Counted from the first letter of the stretch, positions 46,266-59,829 are shown. The stretch: DNA of 64,000 nt from Acanthosoma haemorrhoidale (GCA_930367205.1 OV884011.1:43351754-43415753), one strand, 5' to 3'. Notes: generated by a model from the letters alone, not told the origin. Program-made: numbers and translations.

Positions 46266-48607
46266 ATAACAGTATTTGTATTCCTATTAAATGTCTGAGA
46301 ATGGCGCCTTGGACTGCATCTAAGATACACGATGGCAGTGTTTTCCTTAAACCCGTTGTAGTAATATTTTTCATTAAACTGAAAATATTACTTTAATAAA
46401 TATGAACATAAACTTTACTTTTCTTGAGAGTTATATTTACTGTAGCTATGCTATATTTTCTATAATTTTTGATAATATAAGATATTTATTACTACACTTA
46501 AACCATCTATGCAAGGCAAGCTTTTTCAGAACTTGATTTGTCTTATCCTCTAGGGCAGTCCAGTAGCCCAGCCTGGTGTACTGACCACGAATCGTGGCAA
46601 TATTGTCCCTTCGATCATGATTTTCTCAGACACAGTAGCTCTGAAATAGTATTCGATTTAAAGAAAAAGAAATATTCCTACCTGTGTGAGAACATACACA
46701 TAAAACCAGCTAACTACATACGTACCAGGATTAGGCATAAATCCGATGTTAGATGGATCAGTTTAAATTTGTCGACCGAAAAATTTTCTTTGCTCAGGGG
46801 TTCGCGTCGCCAATAGCGAATCCGACTCGGTTCATTTGCAGTGAGTACTCGAGCCCTAGCCCAGTCATCGGAAATGTATTTACGGCCTAGCTGGGTATTA
46901 TTTCAGTTAGCTAATAAATGCTGTGTCCTCAATTAATTCAGTGTCTAGTTGTGCTCGCCTAGCGGCTAGCCTTGAGGTAGGCGAAATGGGCTTTTAGTCT
47001 TGCAGCCTTCACTGCTCAGTCTTTCACATTCTGATCTTTTGCTCTTTCTGCTACTAAAAATACATCTGTATCACTTGTCCAGGTAGAGCTCAGTGCCCTC
47101 TCCAGTTCGCTTCTCATTGTACTTCGTTCACTCATTGATTTATTTTTTTCACTGATTAACATTTCGATGAATCCATTATGAACTTAATTGTAATCTTTGA
47201 AATGTATACAAACGAAAAAAGTAAATGGGAAATATCGCGAGGTGGTCCCGGTGCGTGTGTTTCTCTAATTATTAAATAATTAACGCTTTTTTTTGTATAG
47301 CCAACTTTGATGTTCGCTTAACCATGAGAAAACAGAGCTTTAAATATTAAATTGCTGCCGAGCCATGACTTGAGAAACTTGAAAATTTGTTTTAGCTTTA
47401 ATTTAACATCCTGGGATGAAGTATTTACAGTTAAGAAGCAGTTATGTGAAAAACTCAAAACAAATTTGAGAAGTAAAAAGAAGCCTGATTTTTACTTTTC
47501 TGTTCTCATACCTCGTTACATAAATGTTACAGTAAATAAAACTTCAAAGTATCAATGCCACGCCACTTAGTGTTTCTAAAAAAACTTCGCAGAGTAATTT
47601 GAACGAGCTAGATGCGAGTTGTTATACTGAATAGTTTTTTTTGAGTTATGTTCTAAATATGTCAATTGAAAACGGCTCCTATTTTTATCTTCTCCCTAAG
47701 TCAGTCAATTGGAGAAATATAAGATGGACCTTACTTACTCCTCTGTGTTGAAGCAAGAGAAGTACGATTTAAATTATTATCATGCTAATGAATATACATC
47801 TATGAATACAGTGTATATGTTTAAACAGTATTGGGTTTGTGAGTGGCATTTCGCGCTAAAATATCTTACTGCTATGGTAAGTATGTTTTACAGTTAGGTA
47901 TTAACTCTTCAACTGAGGAGTCACGTGTGAATGGCATGCGCTTCCACCAGTTATTAGCGTGGGTGAATTTCTTCTTTAGATCTCATTTCACATTGAAAAT
48001 TATAATAAGACAAATTGAACTTATTTTCTATAATTTATTATTTTATCATTAGCAAAAAAAATAGAACATAAATTAGGTTTAATTTGTTACTTATACATTT
48101 TGTTTATCGTAAAATAATCAAAAATATGATATTTTCATTACTTTTTATATAATCCCTGGCAAACTACCTTAGGATAACACATTTCTTAAATCAAAGATCA
48201 GTACAAAGATTATTTAGGTTTTAAATATATATAATTGGTTAAGGCGTTCAACAGCCCAGCAGTCATTCATTCTTAGGGTATAATAATTATCAAAAGTTTA
48301 ACATTACAACTTTAAAAGGTTAAACAATAATTATATAAATAATATATATTATAACATTACAAATAAAAGGGTTAAAAATTAAAATTAGCGGCATTATAAT
48401 TACATATACGTAAAATTCATAAACATGATATACACAAATGTTATAAAAGATTAGACAACATTCAATACCGAATCGTAAACAGCGATCAGTACACCACTAT
48501 GTAGAACTGGCTTAAATTGCAATCATTTATGCGTGGGGGGGGGATCCAACAGGCCAATTACACAGAGTCTGGAAATTATCAGTTTTGATATTAACATTTT
48601 TATTACT
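46266..48607. other. AT-rich DNA, one tRNA-like remnant
   Basis: No gene supported. A SINE-like tRNA remnant is listed at 46553-46630. An ATG frame at 47352-47567 is lysine-rich and unrecognised. Confidence 0.4.
46553..46630 (+). mobile_element. tRNA-like SINE remnant
   Basis: GTAGCCCAGCCTGG fits the A box; CCACGAATCGTGG can form an anticodon-like hairpin; CCCTTCGATCA is a worn B box. The stretch is also an open frame after a CTAG acceptor-like site, so an exon reading is possible but less likely. Confidence 0.33.
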
Positions 48608-48995
48608 GGTAATTTTGTCATATTTTATCCCCAGGCTCTCAAGACAGCGTCTTGCCAATTAAAGAGTAATTATACCATTTCATCGAATCTAAAACCTCAT
48701 TGTATACAAATTCGAATCAGCTTATCATACCTCTCCGACACTCATCAAACAAAGTGAGAACACCAAATATAAGCTATACCATCTAGTTAATTTTTTGTAT
48801 GTGGCTATTTTCACCTTGAAATGAGCAAGAAAAAATATATTTATAAAATAATAGTCACCAAGGGACTACAGATAGACAGAACTACATAAGATATGTGTCC
48901 GGGAATAGACACGGTGAGATTGTAGGCCTCCCAAGCCTAAGGCTTATGCCAATAATACAATGTGATTAGCGTACAAAGGAATTCAATCGGAAGCT
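48608..48995. repeat. Dispersed repeat C, copy 1
   Basis: About 385 bp almost identical to 53646-53995 in the same orientation (shared CTCAAGACAGCGTCTTGCCA, CATCTAGTTAATTTTTTGTA, GGCCTCCCAAGCCTAAGGCT). It has 30 nt near 48875 that copy 2 lacks. No coding sequence. Class unknown. Confidence 0.9.
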
Positions 48996-50423
48996 TACTT
49001 TGATATTAGCATTTAGCGATCAATAATACGTCTAAAACGTAATGCCATCGGCAGTTTTTTTTATGAATCTACACAAAATCGTTTGTTGCTCAACCGTTTG
49101 ATGGAATAAAATCGAGCAAACGTACAAAACGCACGGTATCAGATACTTTATCGTTGAAACATGTGCTTATCTTATCAATAATTTTTACATTTCGGCGTTA
49201 AATAATTAAACTCTGGCGTGCCAGGGTCTGGCGTGCCAGACATGCTCTACAACAATTTTAATGGAACAATAATGAGCGTAGTAAAAACCATGAATGGTGA
49301 TAATATTAATAATAAAAAAAATATATAAACAGGTAATGACATCTGAAGTAGTGAAAGAGAAAGCGTACTTTCGCCTCGCGGTCCACAAAAGGTTTCTTCA
49401 AAGGCTTTGTAATGATTTTTGTCAGGGAAGAAAAATATTTATTTTCTCAAGCAATACAACCAGACTGTCAAAATATACCCAGTCTACTTTAATTTATAAA
49501 GGTTCTTGGTACCAATTCCTAGAGAAAAATGCAAATTTTGTTAAAAATAATACTGAGTAGCTTTTGATAGAGATAAAAAAAAAAAAGTCTGAGCCAGATA
49601 CGGACAGACGGATGCATGAATCATCGTGTACAGATTGCAATACAATGAAGTGGAGGAGAATACAATTCCACCGTATTGTTATTGGGGAAAAAAGTTTTTT
49701 TTCATATCTAAAAACGAAAATTTTGACCTTAACTTGATTTACGCCTTTCCACGATCGGCAACTTTCCGGGTTCACGACTTTTTAAAGGAATTAATTTTCT
49801 TAACTCACAAGTTTTATAGGATGCATATAAAAATGTACCATTAATACATAAGTTGATGCTATATTTAAGGCTACCTATCGCACAATCCTAGGCCAAACGA
49901 ATTAACAAAGAACACGGAAGATAGATCATAATCTGTTAGCCTTCTGCTTATGAGTCAGCTGTTCAGCCATGAAATATTCAATAACTATTCCTGTAACAAT
50001 CCAGCCTAATCCTTTCCATTAATTATTATACTATATTATTAAAATTTTTAGTTAAATCTGTATTTTAAAGCGGTGATGGCTCAATATTGCTTGATTGAAA
50101 TAGAGAAGTACGGTTGGGGAAATTAACCTAGGTCCTCTCAATCGACAGGGAAGTGTGGTGGAGACAGCGTTGAACACCGCGTTTGCCAAGTGGTTCAGCG
50201 AATCAAAAAAAAATGTCATGTCTTGTGCGAATGATAGTAGTAAAATAACATATCGGTAGGGTCCCATAATAATAATAATTCACTGCACGTCTTTATTTGA
50301 TTCGATCTCACAACATTCTTAGAGAAGTGTTTTACGTTAGTCAACGTTGACTGAAATAAAACATTCTAATGCAATGAGATTTAATTGCAGAGATTCGCCG
50401 ACTTTAAATACATCAATTTATCG
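48996..50423. other. AT-rich DNA, no gene seen
   Basis: Only short chance frames. CTCTGGCGTGCCAG with a second TCTGGCGTGCCAGA (49212-49241) is a small palindromic duplication. Confidence 0.4.
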
Positions 50424-51045
50424 GGGACAGCAAAAAAGTCGAACATTTAGTGTATCCAATCCTTTCAACCAAAAGTCTGAGAACAATAGTTATTACGTCA
50501 GCAAGCAACAAAACCCTTCATAACGATCTTAATATACCCTACATTCTTGAACTCGTCCCTTCCAAGTTCAAGAAATTCCATAGTAACCTATCCCTTACTC
50601 TGCGCCACACATCCCTACAATTATCCTCGGAGATTAAAGCGGCAATGGCCTCGTGACCTGCTATAAATGTGTAACAGTGGGAGTCCTGGCAATAGCCAGT
50701 TTCTCCAATCATGTCCTGAGCGTCTGTGGCTCTGGCCAGCCTCCACTGGCTCATATCCAGTGACGCGGCTGACGGAGGAGCTTGGGGGACATCCCAAGAC
50801 TCCGCTTCCTCTTTCGTATGCGGTGGTAGCGACAACCATGTGGATTTGGGAGTCTCTGGGCTGATGTAAATACGGTATGAATGAGCAAGTGAATACAAAT
50901 TGTAAGTATAGTATGAATGAGCAAGTGAATACAAATTGTAAGTATAGTATGAATGAGCAAGTGAATACAAATTGTAAGTATAGTATGAACATTTATCACA
51001 GTTACTTATCGCCCAATAAGGCAAATGGTAATTGTAAAAAAAAAA
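50424..51045 (+). mobile_element. LINE family B copy with tandem repeats in its 3' UTR
   Basis: Begins at GGGGACAGCAAAAAAGTCG (ORF2, GTAKKSN), has frameshifts, ends its ORF at the conserved CTCGTGACCTGC, then carries the B 3' UTR and an A-rich end. ORF2 remnants read NKTLHNDLNIPYILELVPSK at 50500-50570. Small deletions around 50480-50600 break the frame. Confidence 0.88.
50875..50982 (+). repeat. Three 36-bp tandem units in the LINE B 3' UTR
   Basis: Three identical units beginning GTATGAATGAGCAAGTGAAT. Other B copies carry one to three versions of the same unit (24206, 32345, 53510). Confidence 0.95.
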
Positions 51046-52834
51046 GAAAGTTTTTATAAAGATTCTGGATGTGTAATGTGTGGTCATAATTTTTGTTATT
51101 TTTTTCGTGTATAAATCAACTGCAACTCATCATGTTCAGAGAAAGTTTTTAATAACCGTTAAAGCATATTTCATTTTGTTTAAGATAAAGTCTTAAACCA
51201 CTTTGAAGTCAAAGTCAAAGTGATGAGGATATTACGTGTTTCTGTGAGCTTATCATTAATTATATCTAGCTCCAGCCTTTCTTTTGACTTATAATTTAAT
51301 GTATTTCATATTTTTTTTATCTTAGCCACTAGGAAATATTTAAAAAAAATAAATTAAAAGATATATGTGAACATTTTTCTTTTACTATAGCTCAGATGTA
51401 TTATAAGGAATAATTTGTAGTCTGACATAATGAGAAGAATTAAAAGAGAATGAAAGTGACAACTAATCACAAAATGAAAATTTAACATTAAAGTAATCTT
51501 GACCACCAGTTGCCATTGACAGAGGAAGGATGTTGAAGACATAAACACCTGGCTGGTAACGTGAATAGAGAATCATCATTGACAAATTCAGCAGAATTTA
51601 CGTGACTTTTCTCTGCAAGCAACAATTTCCTGTGAAAATATAGAAAAGTAACCTATTTGGTTAGGAGACAAATTCGTCCACGGTCTTCAAAATCAAAATC
51701 GGTGATAAACTATTTGTCTCTTCTCTTTTTGATATGTTCAGTAGAGATTGGTACATATATATATATATGTAGTACAGACACTCTCTGTACACGTGTGATC
51801 CTTATAATCCATGCTGGTACTGTGTAAGTGACTGTACTCCTCCAGAAGGAGGGTCAGTAGGGGGCACGAAGAGAAAGCGGGCGAAAGTAAGCCAAAATCT
51901 GCCCAAGATCACCGGGTCACAGTGAAAGTAGCTCAGCATCCTTGGGCTATTTTTTGGGCCATGGCTTCACCCACTCTTCTCAACAAGTCGTCCAAAAGTG
52001 TACCAAATGCTTTTCGGGTTATACTGATAAATAGTTTGGGAAGCTTAGCCAGCAAGTGGACCGTTCCCGTGAAAGGGATACCTGAATTCTGGAAAGACCA
52101 GAAAGTATGAGTTAATATGATGAGTGGCAGTTTAATATGCCAAAAGGGTTTTATTACAATTTACTATCACAAAAGAAGTCGATCTTTGCGGTTTTGAGAA
52201 ACAAAAGTATTACGAATATTACTTTGGCAGAATAATTTTCTGAATTGAAGTACTCTAACGAAATGTCAGATTGCTTCAGGGACCCAAACAACAGTTTCTG
52301 ACGTGAATATCTAGAAATTTATCTTTGAATGAATGAAGTAGACACTGAATGCTCGTTTATTTGTTTAGGAAGCTTTCGATTGACATCACTTTGGCATAGA
52401 ATACTTGACGCATTACACAGTTACACTGGACCAGAGCTGGTGGTTGGCATAATAGAGCCATGCCATATAGCAGAAGGGTTCAGCCCCCCCCCCCCGTCTT
52501 CATAAATTATCATATCCATCTCAGGTAGAGATGTTTTTGTGTACTTCTAAGCTGTATTTATTGTAGGCATGCTGCTTTTAGTATTGAAATAATAAAGGAA
52601 ACATTATCAGCAACATTTGAAAGGATCAGTTTTTAATGCAGGCCATAGTTCACGACAAATATGGTCATCATCACTCTACAACCACCAGGATATTGCTCAG
52701 TCTTCATATCAGCCTCTAAATACAATTTTACCAGCTATCCAGTTGATTCCAATGTATTTTAATTATTAATATTGATGTTTTAAAGAATCTGCAATTCAAT
52801 TTTCAATTTTATTCAATTATATCAAATAATAGCG
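51046..52834. other. AT-rich DNA with one GC-rich island
   Basis: The island at 51840-51930 (GAGAAAGCGGGCGAAAGTAAG, CAGTGAAAG) resembles in style the block at 37560. The ATG frame 51922-52107 downstream is unrecognised. A C run lies at 52484-52494. Confidence 0.35.
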
Positions 52835-53327
52835 GTGTAAACGCAGGAAGAACCGACTGCGTAATCTTCTCCCTCTAAAAGGGGAAAACATTCCCAAAAT
52901 CGTATAGTACAGGAAGGAAAGAGAGCTCACCAGCTTTCTCAATGCACTATCGGGGTATACAAATGGATATAGATCTACATTTCTCTACTCATTTTAGTAA
53001 TAAAATAGAAAAAGTACGACACAGGTCTTACCGGCTATCGCACTTGCTAACTTCACCCAACTTGTCACTTCGTCTCAAACTGATGATCTATAAATGGGTA
53101 GTCCGGCCAGCTCTGCTGTACGGTACCCCACTATTTGCCCACTTTACTGACAATACAGCCAAATGTCCAAAATTTCCAGAATGGAATCATGCGAAAAGTG
53201 GTCCGACATACCTCTCTCGAGAGGTTCAAGTACGCCGACCTACACCCGTTGCTTGGTGTGCCGTCGGTGTTTGAGTTCATCCGCCGGAGACCCATCAAGT
53301 TTTTTGACTCATTGCAGCACCTAACCA
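52835..53327 (+). pseudogene. LINE family A fragment, reverse transcriptase C-terminal region
   Basis: Homologous to 12895-13410. Contains TDCVIFSL, HYRGIQMDIDLHFSTHF, LRLKLMIYKWVVRPALLYGTPLF and, after a shift, FQNGIMRKVVRHTS and LHPLLGVPSV. It carries frameshifts and an in-frame stop. The 3' end and UTR of A are missing; the sequence passes directly into repeat C, broken by a B tail. Confidence 0.85.
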
Positions 53328-53345
53328 TTTTAATGGTAATTTTGT

Positions 53346-53643
53346 CCTGAGCGTCTGTGGCTCTCGCGCTCTTGGTCAGCCTCCGCTGGCTCTTATTCAG
53401 TGACGAGGCGACGTAGGAGCGTGGGGGACTTCCCAAGACTCCGCTTCCTCATTCGCATGCGAGGGAGGTGACAACCTTGTGGACTTGGGGGGCCTCTGGG
53501 CTGTTTGTAAATATTGAATGAATGAGTGAGTGAATGATGAATTGTAAATATGGTATGAATGGTAACATTTTATCTCAATTACTTATTGCCTAATAAAAGG
53601 CAGATTGTAATTTTATCTTAATAAAACTTGTTATTGATTGTAA
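53346..53643 (+). mobile_element. LINE family B 3' UTR-only insertion
   Basis: Starts GTCCTGAGCGTCTGTGGCTC and ends CTTAATAAAACTTGTTATTG plus a few bases. Flanked by AATGGTAATTTTGT at 53332-53345 and 53644-53657, a 14-bp target-site duplication. It holds no coding sequence; severely 5'-truncated. Confidence 0.93.
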
Positions 53644-53645
53644 AA

Positions 53646-53995
53646 TGGTAATTTTGTAATATTTTATCCTCAGGCTCTCAAGACAGCGTCTTGCCAATTA
53701 AAGAGTAATTATACCATTTCATCGAATCTAAAACCTCATTGTATACAAATTCGAATTAGCCTTTTATACCTCTCCGACACTCATCAAACAAAGTGAGAAC
53801 ACCAAATATAAGCTATACCATCTAGTTAATTTTTTGTAAGTGGCTATTTTCACCTTGAAATGAGCAAGAAAAAATATATTTAAAAAAAATAAAAGTCACC
53901 AAGGGACTACAGATAGACACGGTGAGATTCTAGGCCTCCCAAGCCTAAGGCTTATGCCAATAATACAATGTAATTAGCGTTCAAAGGAATTCATT
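53646..53995. repeat. Dispersed repeat C, copy 2
   Basis: Same unit as 48608-48995. Its first about 20 bp lie before the B insertion (53325-53345), so C was present before B inserted. Confidence 0.9.
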
Positions 53996-56900
53996 TGCAA
54001 ATTTTTTTGTTAGATTTGATTAATTTTTTTTAAATCAAAACCAATATGGTAACCCAGCCTTATTTAAAAACAGCAGAAGTGAATCAATTAAGCATTTCAT
54101 AACATGCAATAACAATAATATAAATCGCTTCTAAAAATGTTACATAGTCGAAGATGTCTATATTATGATATCTGCCAAATTTTAATGAATACTCTATCCT
54201 GATTCAGACAGAGCTAATTGGAGCGAAACGACTGAGAAAGATTTTTGCCCTTTAAAAGACTTAAGAACGCCTATAATATCGCATACGGCCCAAGTCCCCC
54301 GATTTGGCAAGCGTGCACACAATGTTGGTTCAATCGCGATAATGACAGTAGCAGCGCGATTTCCCTTTCCTTTCACCAGCGCCCGGAGCACTACGGACTT
54401 CGTAAACTTTTATCAATGCACAACTACTTGTAACATTATATAACAGTTTCGTCAGATTTATTTTAATTGATGAGCAACTTTGGAAAGTAGAAGCTATAAA
54501 AAATTTATAAAACAATCTGTATTTATACTGAGAATTATGTAACTTGAGAGCGATATGTGCAGAAAATACAATTCTTGCGGTGGTTTTGAGCTCCGCCATT
54601 CCTTCAATATAATTGGTTTACTATAAGACCTTTCAAAAACCAAAATTAATCTTTTTTAATTGATAAAAAATTAAGTTCAGTAAAATGTTTTGGTAAGATA
54701 TAGCGGTGATATTGTCCATTTTCTGATTTTGCTCTTCTCCACAGTCCGTCCTGGAATTTCCAGCCAGAACGTTCATGCAATCAACTGGTCATCTTAACAA
54801 CACCACTTATGATATGATAGTATCTCGGCTTGGTATTTCCAAGGAAACCCCGACCCCTTGAAATAATCAGATTTGTTTTTTGGTTAAATTCCAATAGCGA
54901 TTAGTATGAAAAAATTCAGTCACGATTCATTAACTTTTAATCTATCTCAGAAACTATTTAAGATTTAAAGTTCTGGATTTGTCCACGTGGTCAAAGACAG
55001 ATCGATGCTAACAAGAAAAGAATTTTTTTTTGTCCATGTTTATACATTATTTTAAAAATCGATTTTCAGCATCTTTATGGTTTCAGAAAATACAATACAG
55101 TATTTTGGTTCTAAAATACCGAGTAGGTTTTTCGAAATTATTAAATGGTTATTAGAGAAACCAACCCGGAAACAACGGTCCCAATTTTCGAAATAATTCC
55201 TCCACTTCAGAAAATAAAATAAAACAAAATATCTCTGGTATGATGAAACAAAAAGGCCACATATAATTTATTATTCTAATAGTATTTTAGTATGGTGATT
55301 ATAAATGTTAACCATATAACGTAGGGTGCTCAAAAACCCTATAACATAACCTTAATATTTATCAGCTCTGGAATTTAGTTGTAAACAATGATAAAGCGGA
55401 TTTTTGGAATTCCCAATGTCAGAAGAAAACGGTGGTGTTTATAAGTTCAAAACATAGGCTAAAGTTGATTTTAGATACATAAATGAAGTGGTTGTTTCTC
55501 AATAAAGAATTTTTTATTATTCTCATAATGAAGAAAATATCCAACATGAAAACTATTTATTATTTCCTTCTTCCTGGTCCAAATGCTACAGTGCTTCCAA
55601 CATAACTTTCCCCGGACTTGGGACTAATACTTGAGTAGGCACAGTGGAAGTTCCTAATATGTTTTTGGTGGTGCCAATATGCTTCTCTTTGTTGAACCTT
55701 TCGCAGGTAATCAGGTACTACGATTGTGTCCTTTGTTATGGATCAGATGTCTCTTATTGAACAAGTTCAGGATGACTCGGAGGATGATAAAATGCACCCC
55801 TGTTGCAGACAGATAGAAAACCAAAAGGGGAAGAGAAGATCGCACCCTTGACTGACTGTGTTCCGGGTGGTGCAATAGCCAGCAAGGCCTCTCTCCGTCC
55901 AGGGCCGCGGCAAGGAGACTGCGCCGGCGCACAAGGATCACTGTTGCTCTTCCTGCCTTGCTCCAGCAATCCTTGTCAATTATAATTGCCAATAGTCATG
56001 GAGCACTTTCACGACAGCATTAAGCAATTCTGGATGTTCAGGTTAAAGTGAATTTTCGTTGGCATGCACATGTCTTCAAATCCAACTATACCTGGAAGGG
56101 CCGTATATGAACCCTAAACATTTATATCGCGGTTGCCTGTACCCATCACTTCAAACATATTACAACGACAACCCAATTTCAATACTCTTCAATTTGAGCG
56201 GAATTGCTAAAATCATTTGAAAAATGTTCGACATTAATGTAGCGTTTGACTTGGGTTGGTGTCCTATCTCAATGTAATAAAAAAATTAACATTGTTATTT
56301 CACAGAGAAATGGTAATAATATGCCATAACATTAATCTAAGTACTTTGCTTAAAGAACTTTTCCTATATGATATATGATACATATATGATACATTTCCTC
56401 AAATTTATTTTAGTTTGCTGGATAAACAGCGCATTTATTTTCCCAATTGAGGTAACGATTTAACATATATTATCTTTTGAAAGCATTCAATGAGTACATG
56501 TTGTGTATTAAGGAAGTTAATGTTATCTCAAGGTGGTATAAAAAGTGTGTTTTTGATTGGTTGTCTGTGACACAGTAAATGACTAATGGCTACATAAAGT
56601 TCTGAGTAACATGCAGCTGGTAACCACCCGATAAAATATATGTAATTTGTCTAATACTTATGCTTATAATTGCTAAGGCACATTACATATATTTGGATGT
56701 TTCTGGTGTTATTAGTGTCTTAATTATTATTCTTAACTCCTTTCATGAGACGAGGAGAAAACATTTTAAAAAAAACGAACATAGCGCTTCAATGACGACT
56801 CGGCATAAAAAGGAAGTATAATAAAATTACATTTTTAATAAATTTACAAATTTTGTTATTATTACAGGAAAATGTTTTTTTTACTTTAGACAATGAATGT

Positions 56901-58777
56901 TCATCTTGATTACAATATTCAAATTGAATGTTAAATGATTTTTAATATTGTTATGCCATGCTCAAAAAAAAGTCTAAAAGATAAATCCTTGATTTACACT
57001 TTGACTCTTTCACCGAAAGATATTCTATTGTATTTTTAGTTTGTCATAGGTTAATTTGCCTTTGTAGTTATTGGTATGGACATTCGTAATTAAAATACAA
57101 AATAAATTTGTAACTGATCTGGAAGTGAATTGCAGTTCAGTGAGTTGTCTAGGGTATATCATACTTCCGGATACAAGTGATGGATTAAATTCACCGTAAA
57201 CGAAACAATAAGCATGTGTTTTTTCAAAAAATTTAGAAGGAAGTCAACATGAAACCTCTTAAGCGAAAATTAATCTCGAGAGTCATCCTCTAATCTTGAG
57301 ATAAGTTGGTACTATAAAAGTTAATAAAAGCAAGCGGGACGATCTATTTCTGCTTCTTTATGTGAACTACATCCAGATAAAAAAAACACAAAAAAAAACG
57401 TTGCGTTAAATTTCCTCATTTAATAATGGGATTTTTTTTTTGGAGGACAAATTTAACTTTTACAACTAATAAGCTTGATGTAAACATGGGAAATATGCTT
57501 TCCATTTATAGGCTCCTGCCTAGATGAATGGCTGGTTAAAAGAGTGACGTGAGGCAGAGAGAAACAACCTCTCAGTTCAAAAACCTCTCGAGTGTAACGG
57601 CGGTTTATTTCGAGATATGGCGGAACATTTTATTTTTCGAAAAACTGTCAAACATTTTTTTTTCTAGGAGGCACTCGCGTGGTGTCCGTGGTTCGGGTAA
57701 ACATTTCGCGATTAGTAGGTTCCCGAACGAAGGGAAAGTTAATTTTCTTTTTTAATCAATATTAAAAAAATACCTGTGTCAAACCCAAATGTTAAAAAAA
57801 TATCCCGAAAAAAAAATAGTATGCTTTTGAGGGTTTTATTATGGTGTAGCAAACTGATATTATAAGTTAAATAAGACTTATAAGTTTTAAGCGAGAGGAA
57901 AATTTCACTGTCATTCTAAAGGAATCAAACCCAGGTACTTCATATCATAAATCGGTTAGCTTGGATGGTGAATCCCCCCGTTAAATATTAGATGGATACA
58001 TCACAATTTTTCCTCATACAATCCTATACTCAATCCTAGCGCACGTGTCTTATAAATTCACCCAGAAGCTCAAGGCTCGTCCAAGGTACAAAATAGAAAT
58101 ACATTTACCCTAATGTTTATCCCATTGTCCCTCGCCAACAATAACCCATGGTTTTTTGAAGTTATTAATTTGAGTGTGTGGGGACAGCCTCAACGCTCAA
58201 ACATCAGACAATAAACACTTGTTTACTTTACATTCCTGGTCCACGATACTTCAAATCCATTCCAACACCATGTTAACTCGTCATTATGTTTACTAAGGAA
58301 AGTGTTAAATTGTAATATAATCGGATCTACAAACTTTTACAGTTTACAAAAGCTTCCAAGTAAAAGAAGGATAGGTTACCGTCAATTAGTCGACAAAATC
58401 ATTGTTTGTTATCATGACACCATGTGTCAACTTTATGTCAAATTATCTTTTTAAAATGCCGAATGTTGATGACATAGTAGCTTTGAACTGACTTTAAAAT
58501 AAACAAGAACTATATAATGGTTTTATGTGGGTTGATATTTGGTCAAAAATATTTTAATCTCGATGAATAATTTAATCACAAAGTGTATGCCATGAAACAT
58601 GCCGCTAAAAAAATTAGAAAGTATTTTCTCTTTCCGGCTATATTAACATTATGATTTTTATTTTACGCATACAAAAATAGTGTCTTTTTTTTATGATAAA
58701 ACCAAGACAAAAATGTCGGACACCGATTGTATCGTTGCTCTAATTTAAATAAAGGATTTACAGGGTGTTTTTTGTAA
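53996..58777. other. AT-rich DNA with one GC-rich island
   Basis: No gene supported. A GC-rich island at 55780-55980 has short frames on both strands without family resemblance. At 54735-54790 CTCCACAG and CCAGAACGTTC may be a third, very worn copy of the short inverted-repeat element (1176, 24529). Confidence 0.35.
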
Positions 58778-59335
58778 TGTCAAAAATATTTTTAGGCCCA
58801 ACGAACTGATTGTTGTTATATTTAAACGCATTTACTACAAAGTTTATCTACCTCGAGATGAGAAGTTAAAAATTGAAGAAACTATTTTGATGACAACTCC
58901 ACGCCAATCCTCTTTGGTTAAAATAACGAAAATGTCCCTTGCTGTCGATTTTAAAGTGACTTCGGGCAAATAGAGACTGAATTCTAAATATTCTGGAGCT
59001 TTGTTGTTGTAAAGTCAAAAATATTTTGTCTAAAATGTTAAGTCAAATGAACTGTCAATCGTTGTTATATTTAAACACATTTACTACTAAGTTTGACGAG
59101 ACGTCAAGGTAAAAAAATTGAAGACACTATTTTGATGACAACAACACGCAAATGATCCGTCATTCCTTTTTTGGTTAAATTAACGAAAATGTCCCTTGCT
59201 GACGATTTTAAAGTGACTAAACCCTGGGCATGTGAGGTCCTCAGTATTTTGGAGTTTTGTTGTTATAATGTCAAAAATATTTTGTCTATAATGTCAAGTC
59301 CAATGAACTGTGGATGGTTGTTGATGTGCTGACTA
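58778..59335. repeat. Tandem repeat, about 2.3 units of 235-256 bp
   Basis: GTCAAAAATATTTT recurs at 58779, 59014 and 59270. Between them, shared blocks include TTGTTATATTTAAACRCATTTACTAC, CTATTTTGATGACAAC and GAAAATGTCCCTTGCTG, with moderate divergence. AT-rich, non-coding. Confidence 0.9.
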
Positions 59336-59559
59336 GACGATATAGAGTTTTTGGTTAAGAAGTGGTATCAATGTTCACTTTACAAAAACAGAAAAATTAT
59401 AAATACATGTATATATATATAATTTAAAAACTCACCACTGTTTGGTCCGTTATATGCAGTGAAAGAGGTGAAGAAGATAACCAAGGGGCACACTGAGGAA
59501 CTAGAAACACTTGGACACGACAGACAGACTGACGAGTTAGCCCGTTAACACGAACACGA

Positions 59560-59790
59560 CACAACTACCCAGAGAGCTACAAGCACTGACTGCGCTGCCA
59601 GACCTCGGCAGTATGACTGGCCGGCTGTCGAGTGGAGGGGGCCGGGGGAGACTTTCCCCGGGTCAAGTTTACCAGTAGGCAAGGACGGCGTTTTGGCCGT
59701 TCCAGCTCTAGTATTAGGGTCAGGGTTACATCTTCTGTCTTCTGTGTGGGTGGAGTACGTCCTAGGAGGAACACTTCCTAGGATTAGAGG
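59560..59790. other. GC-rich island of unknown nature
   Basis: The minus strand has a 65-codon frame rich in Pro, Arg and Leu; nothing recognisable. Probably repeat-derived. Confidence 0.3.
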
Positions 59791-59829
59791 ATGACGGACG
59801 GAAAAAAAGTAGTCAATGTGAGATATTCC

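Noticed and set aside
46538..46816. 92-codon ORF
   Set aside because: Its 5' part coincides with a tRNA-like remnant and the rest shows no known motif.
50539..51087. 182- and 123-codon minus-strand ORFs with tyrosine-rich repeats
   Set aside because: They are antisense translation of the tandem units in the LINE B 3' UTR.
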